From positions 1-6,472 of the forward strand of contig CAAETL010000006.1 in the NCBI GenBank assembly GCA_900758955.1: a stretch of DNA of 6,472 nt, in the 5' to 3' direction. Position 1 is the stretch's first letter, and each line of letters begins with the position of its first letter. This DNA comes from an uncultured Oscillospiraceae bacterium (GTDB lineage Bacteria > Bacillota > Clostridia > Oscillospirales > Oscillospiraceae). The translations under genes and the position numbers were made by a program. Of this stretch, positions 5,720 through 6,472 are shown piece after piece. The notes under the pieces are model-generated. The model was not told the DNA's origin, made no database searches, and saw only the letters and a program-made list of their open reading frames with translations.

Positions 5720-6472
5720 GATCCATGCCCCCCGTGGTCAGAAGGGTGAGGGTGTCGGAGATTTTTTGATACATCTCGTCCACGCTGTTCTTTCCCCGAT
5801 AGATCTGGTGGAACACCTCTCCATCCTTAATAAACAGCACCCGGCGAGCGTGGCTGGCCGCCTTCACCGAGTGGGTCACCATCACAATGGTCTGGCCCTC
5901 CCCATTGATTTGACCAAAAAGACGGAGCAGACTGTCTGTCGCGTGGGAGTCCAGGGCGCCGGTGGGCTCATCGGCTAACAGGATTTGCGGTTGGGTAATC
6001 ATGGCTCGAGCCACCGCGGCCCGCTGTTTTTGTCCTCCCGACACCTCATAGGGATACTTTTGCAGCAGACTGTCGATGCCCAGCCTGGCTGACAGAGGGC
6101 GGAGTCGGTCCTCCATCTCGTCGTAGCCCTTCCCTGACAGGACCAGGGGCAGAAAAATGTTATCCTGCAAGTTAAAGGTATCCAGCAGGTTAAAGTCCTG
6201 AAAAACAAATCCAATGTTGTTCCGCCGAAATGCGGAGAGATCCCGCTCTTTCACCTTCGCCAGGTCCTTATCGTTGAGCAGCACCTGGCCGTCCGTGGGC
6301 TTATCGAGGGTGGCCAAGATGTTCAGCAACGTCGTTTTTCCTGAGCCGGATTCGCCCATGATGGCAACATACTCTCCCTTTTCTACGGAAAAATTAACGT
6401 TTGCCAGCGCCTGCACGGTATTGCCTCCAAACCGGGTGGTATATACCTTTTTCAGATGATTGACTTCCAAAA
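5712..6472 (-). CDS. BceA-like ABC transporter ATPase (5' end outside the window)
   Basis: This is the nucleotide-binding subunit of the exporter, with 252 residues visible from a TTG at 6470. The frame stays open to the window edge, and the family normally has a few more residues before LEVNHLKKVY, so the true start is probably just beyond base 6472. Numbered from that TTG, Walker A is GESGSGKT (39-46), the Q-loop Gln is 91 (FVFQDFNLLDTF), and the signature VSGGQ is at 143-147. Walker B is ILLADE with Glu168, the D-loop is GALD (171-174) and the switch His is 200 (MVTHS). All catalytic elements are intact. The C-terminal segment with GEVFHQIYRG and MYQKISDTL is characteristic of the Bce-type branch of the MacB/LolD-like family. 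It is encoded upstream of and overlaps the permease gene, forming one operon. Regulatory two-component genes, if present, would lie beyond the window. Confidence 0.95.
   Translation of the reverse strand, partial: LEVNHLKKVYTTRFGGNTVQALANVNFSVEKGEYVAIMGESGSGKTTLLNILATLDKPTDGQVLLNDKDLAKVKERDLSAFRRNNIGFVFQDFNLLDTFNLQDNIFLPLVLSGKGYDEMEDRLRPLSARLGIDSLLQKYPYEVSGGQKQRAAVARAMITQPQILLADEPTGALDSHATDSLLRLFGQINGEGQTIVMVTHSVKAASHARRVLFIKDGEVFHQIYRGKNSVDEMYQKISDTLTLLTTGGMDHE

Overview
The window looks like a chromosomal stretch from a gut Firmicute of the Oscillospiraceae (Flavonifractor / Lawsonibacter / Pseudoflavonifractor-like). This is inferred from three things: moderately high-GC coding sequence, a C-terminal triple S-layer-homology (SLH) anchor with the WYY...EATNSH tail I associate with this group, and a BceAB-type antimicrobial-peptide ABC transporter. 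No rRNA, tRNA or CRISPR array was seen.

Layout, left to right. (1) Bases 1-726, + strand: the 3' part of a cell-surface protein gene encoding SLH repeats and a conserved tail; the 5' end lies outside the window. (2) Bases 821-3032: a compact recombinase cassette. A strong bidirectional hairpin terminator (821-858) separates the SLH gene from a convergent 47-codon gene on the minus strand (866-1009, TTG start). A 251-base divergent intergenic region with hairpins, G-runs and a sigma-A promoter follows. It leads into a large serine recombinase of 568 aa (1261-2967, + strand) that ends at its own GC-rich terminator. (3) Bases 3091-3619: a solo GNAT acetyltransferase gene with a consensus TTGACA-17-TATAAT promoter and lower GC (about 46% by hand count). 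(4) Bases 3640-3679: a shared terminator between convergent genes. (5) Bases 3686-6472, minus strand: a two-gene ABC exporter operon. The ATPase (BceA-like, start just outside the window) overlaps by 8 bases the FtsX/BceB-type permease, which has ten predicted membrane segments and a roughly 240-residue extracellular domain.

How they may work together. The ABC pair is a textbook Bce-type module, normally sensed and controlled by a two-component system; such genes would be expected upstream, beyond base 6472. The recombinase with its tiny divergent partner reads as a minimal integrated element, or the remnant of one, lying between unrelated host genes. The small basic partner protein, the structured intergenic region and a palindrome over the recombinase -10 box are the least explained parts of the window. 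They are the best candidates for something undescribed, for example a directionality factor, a repressor or an attachment site. That functional reading is inference.
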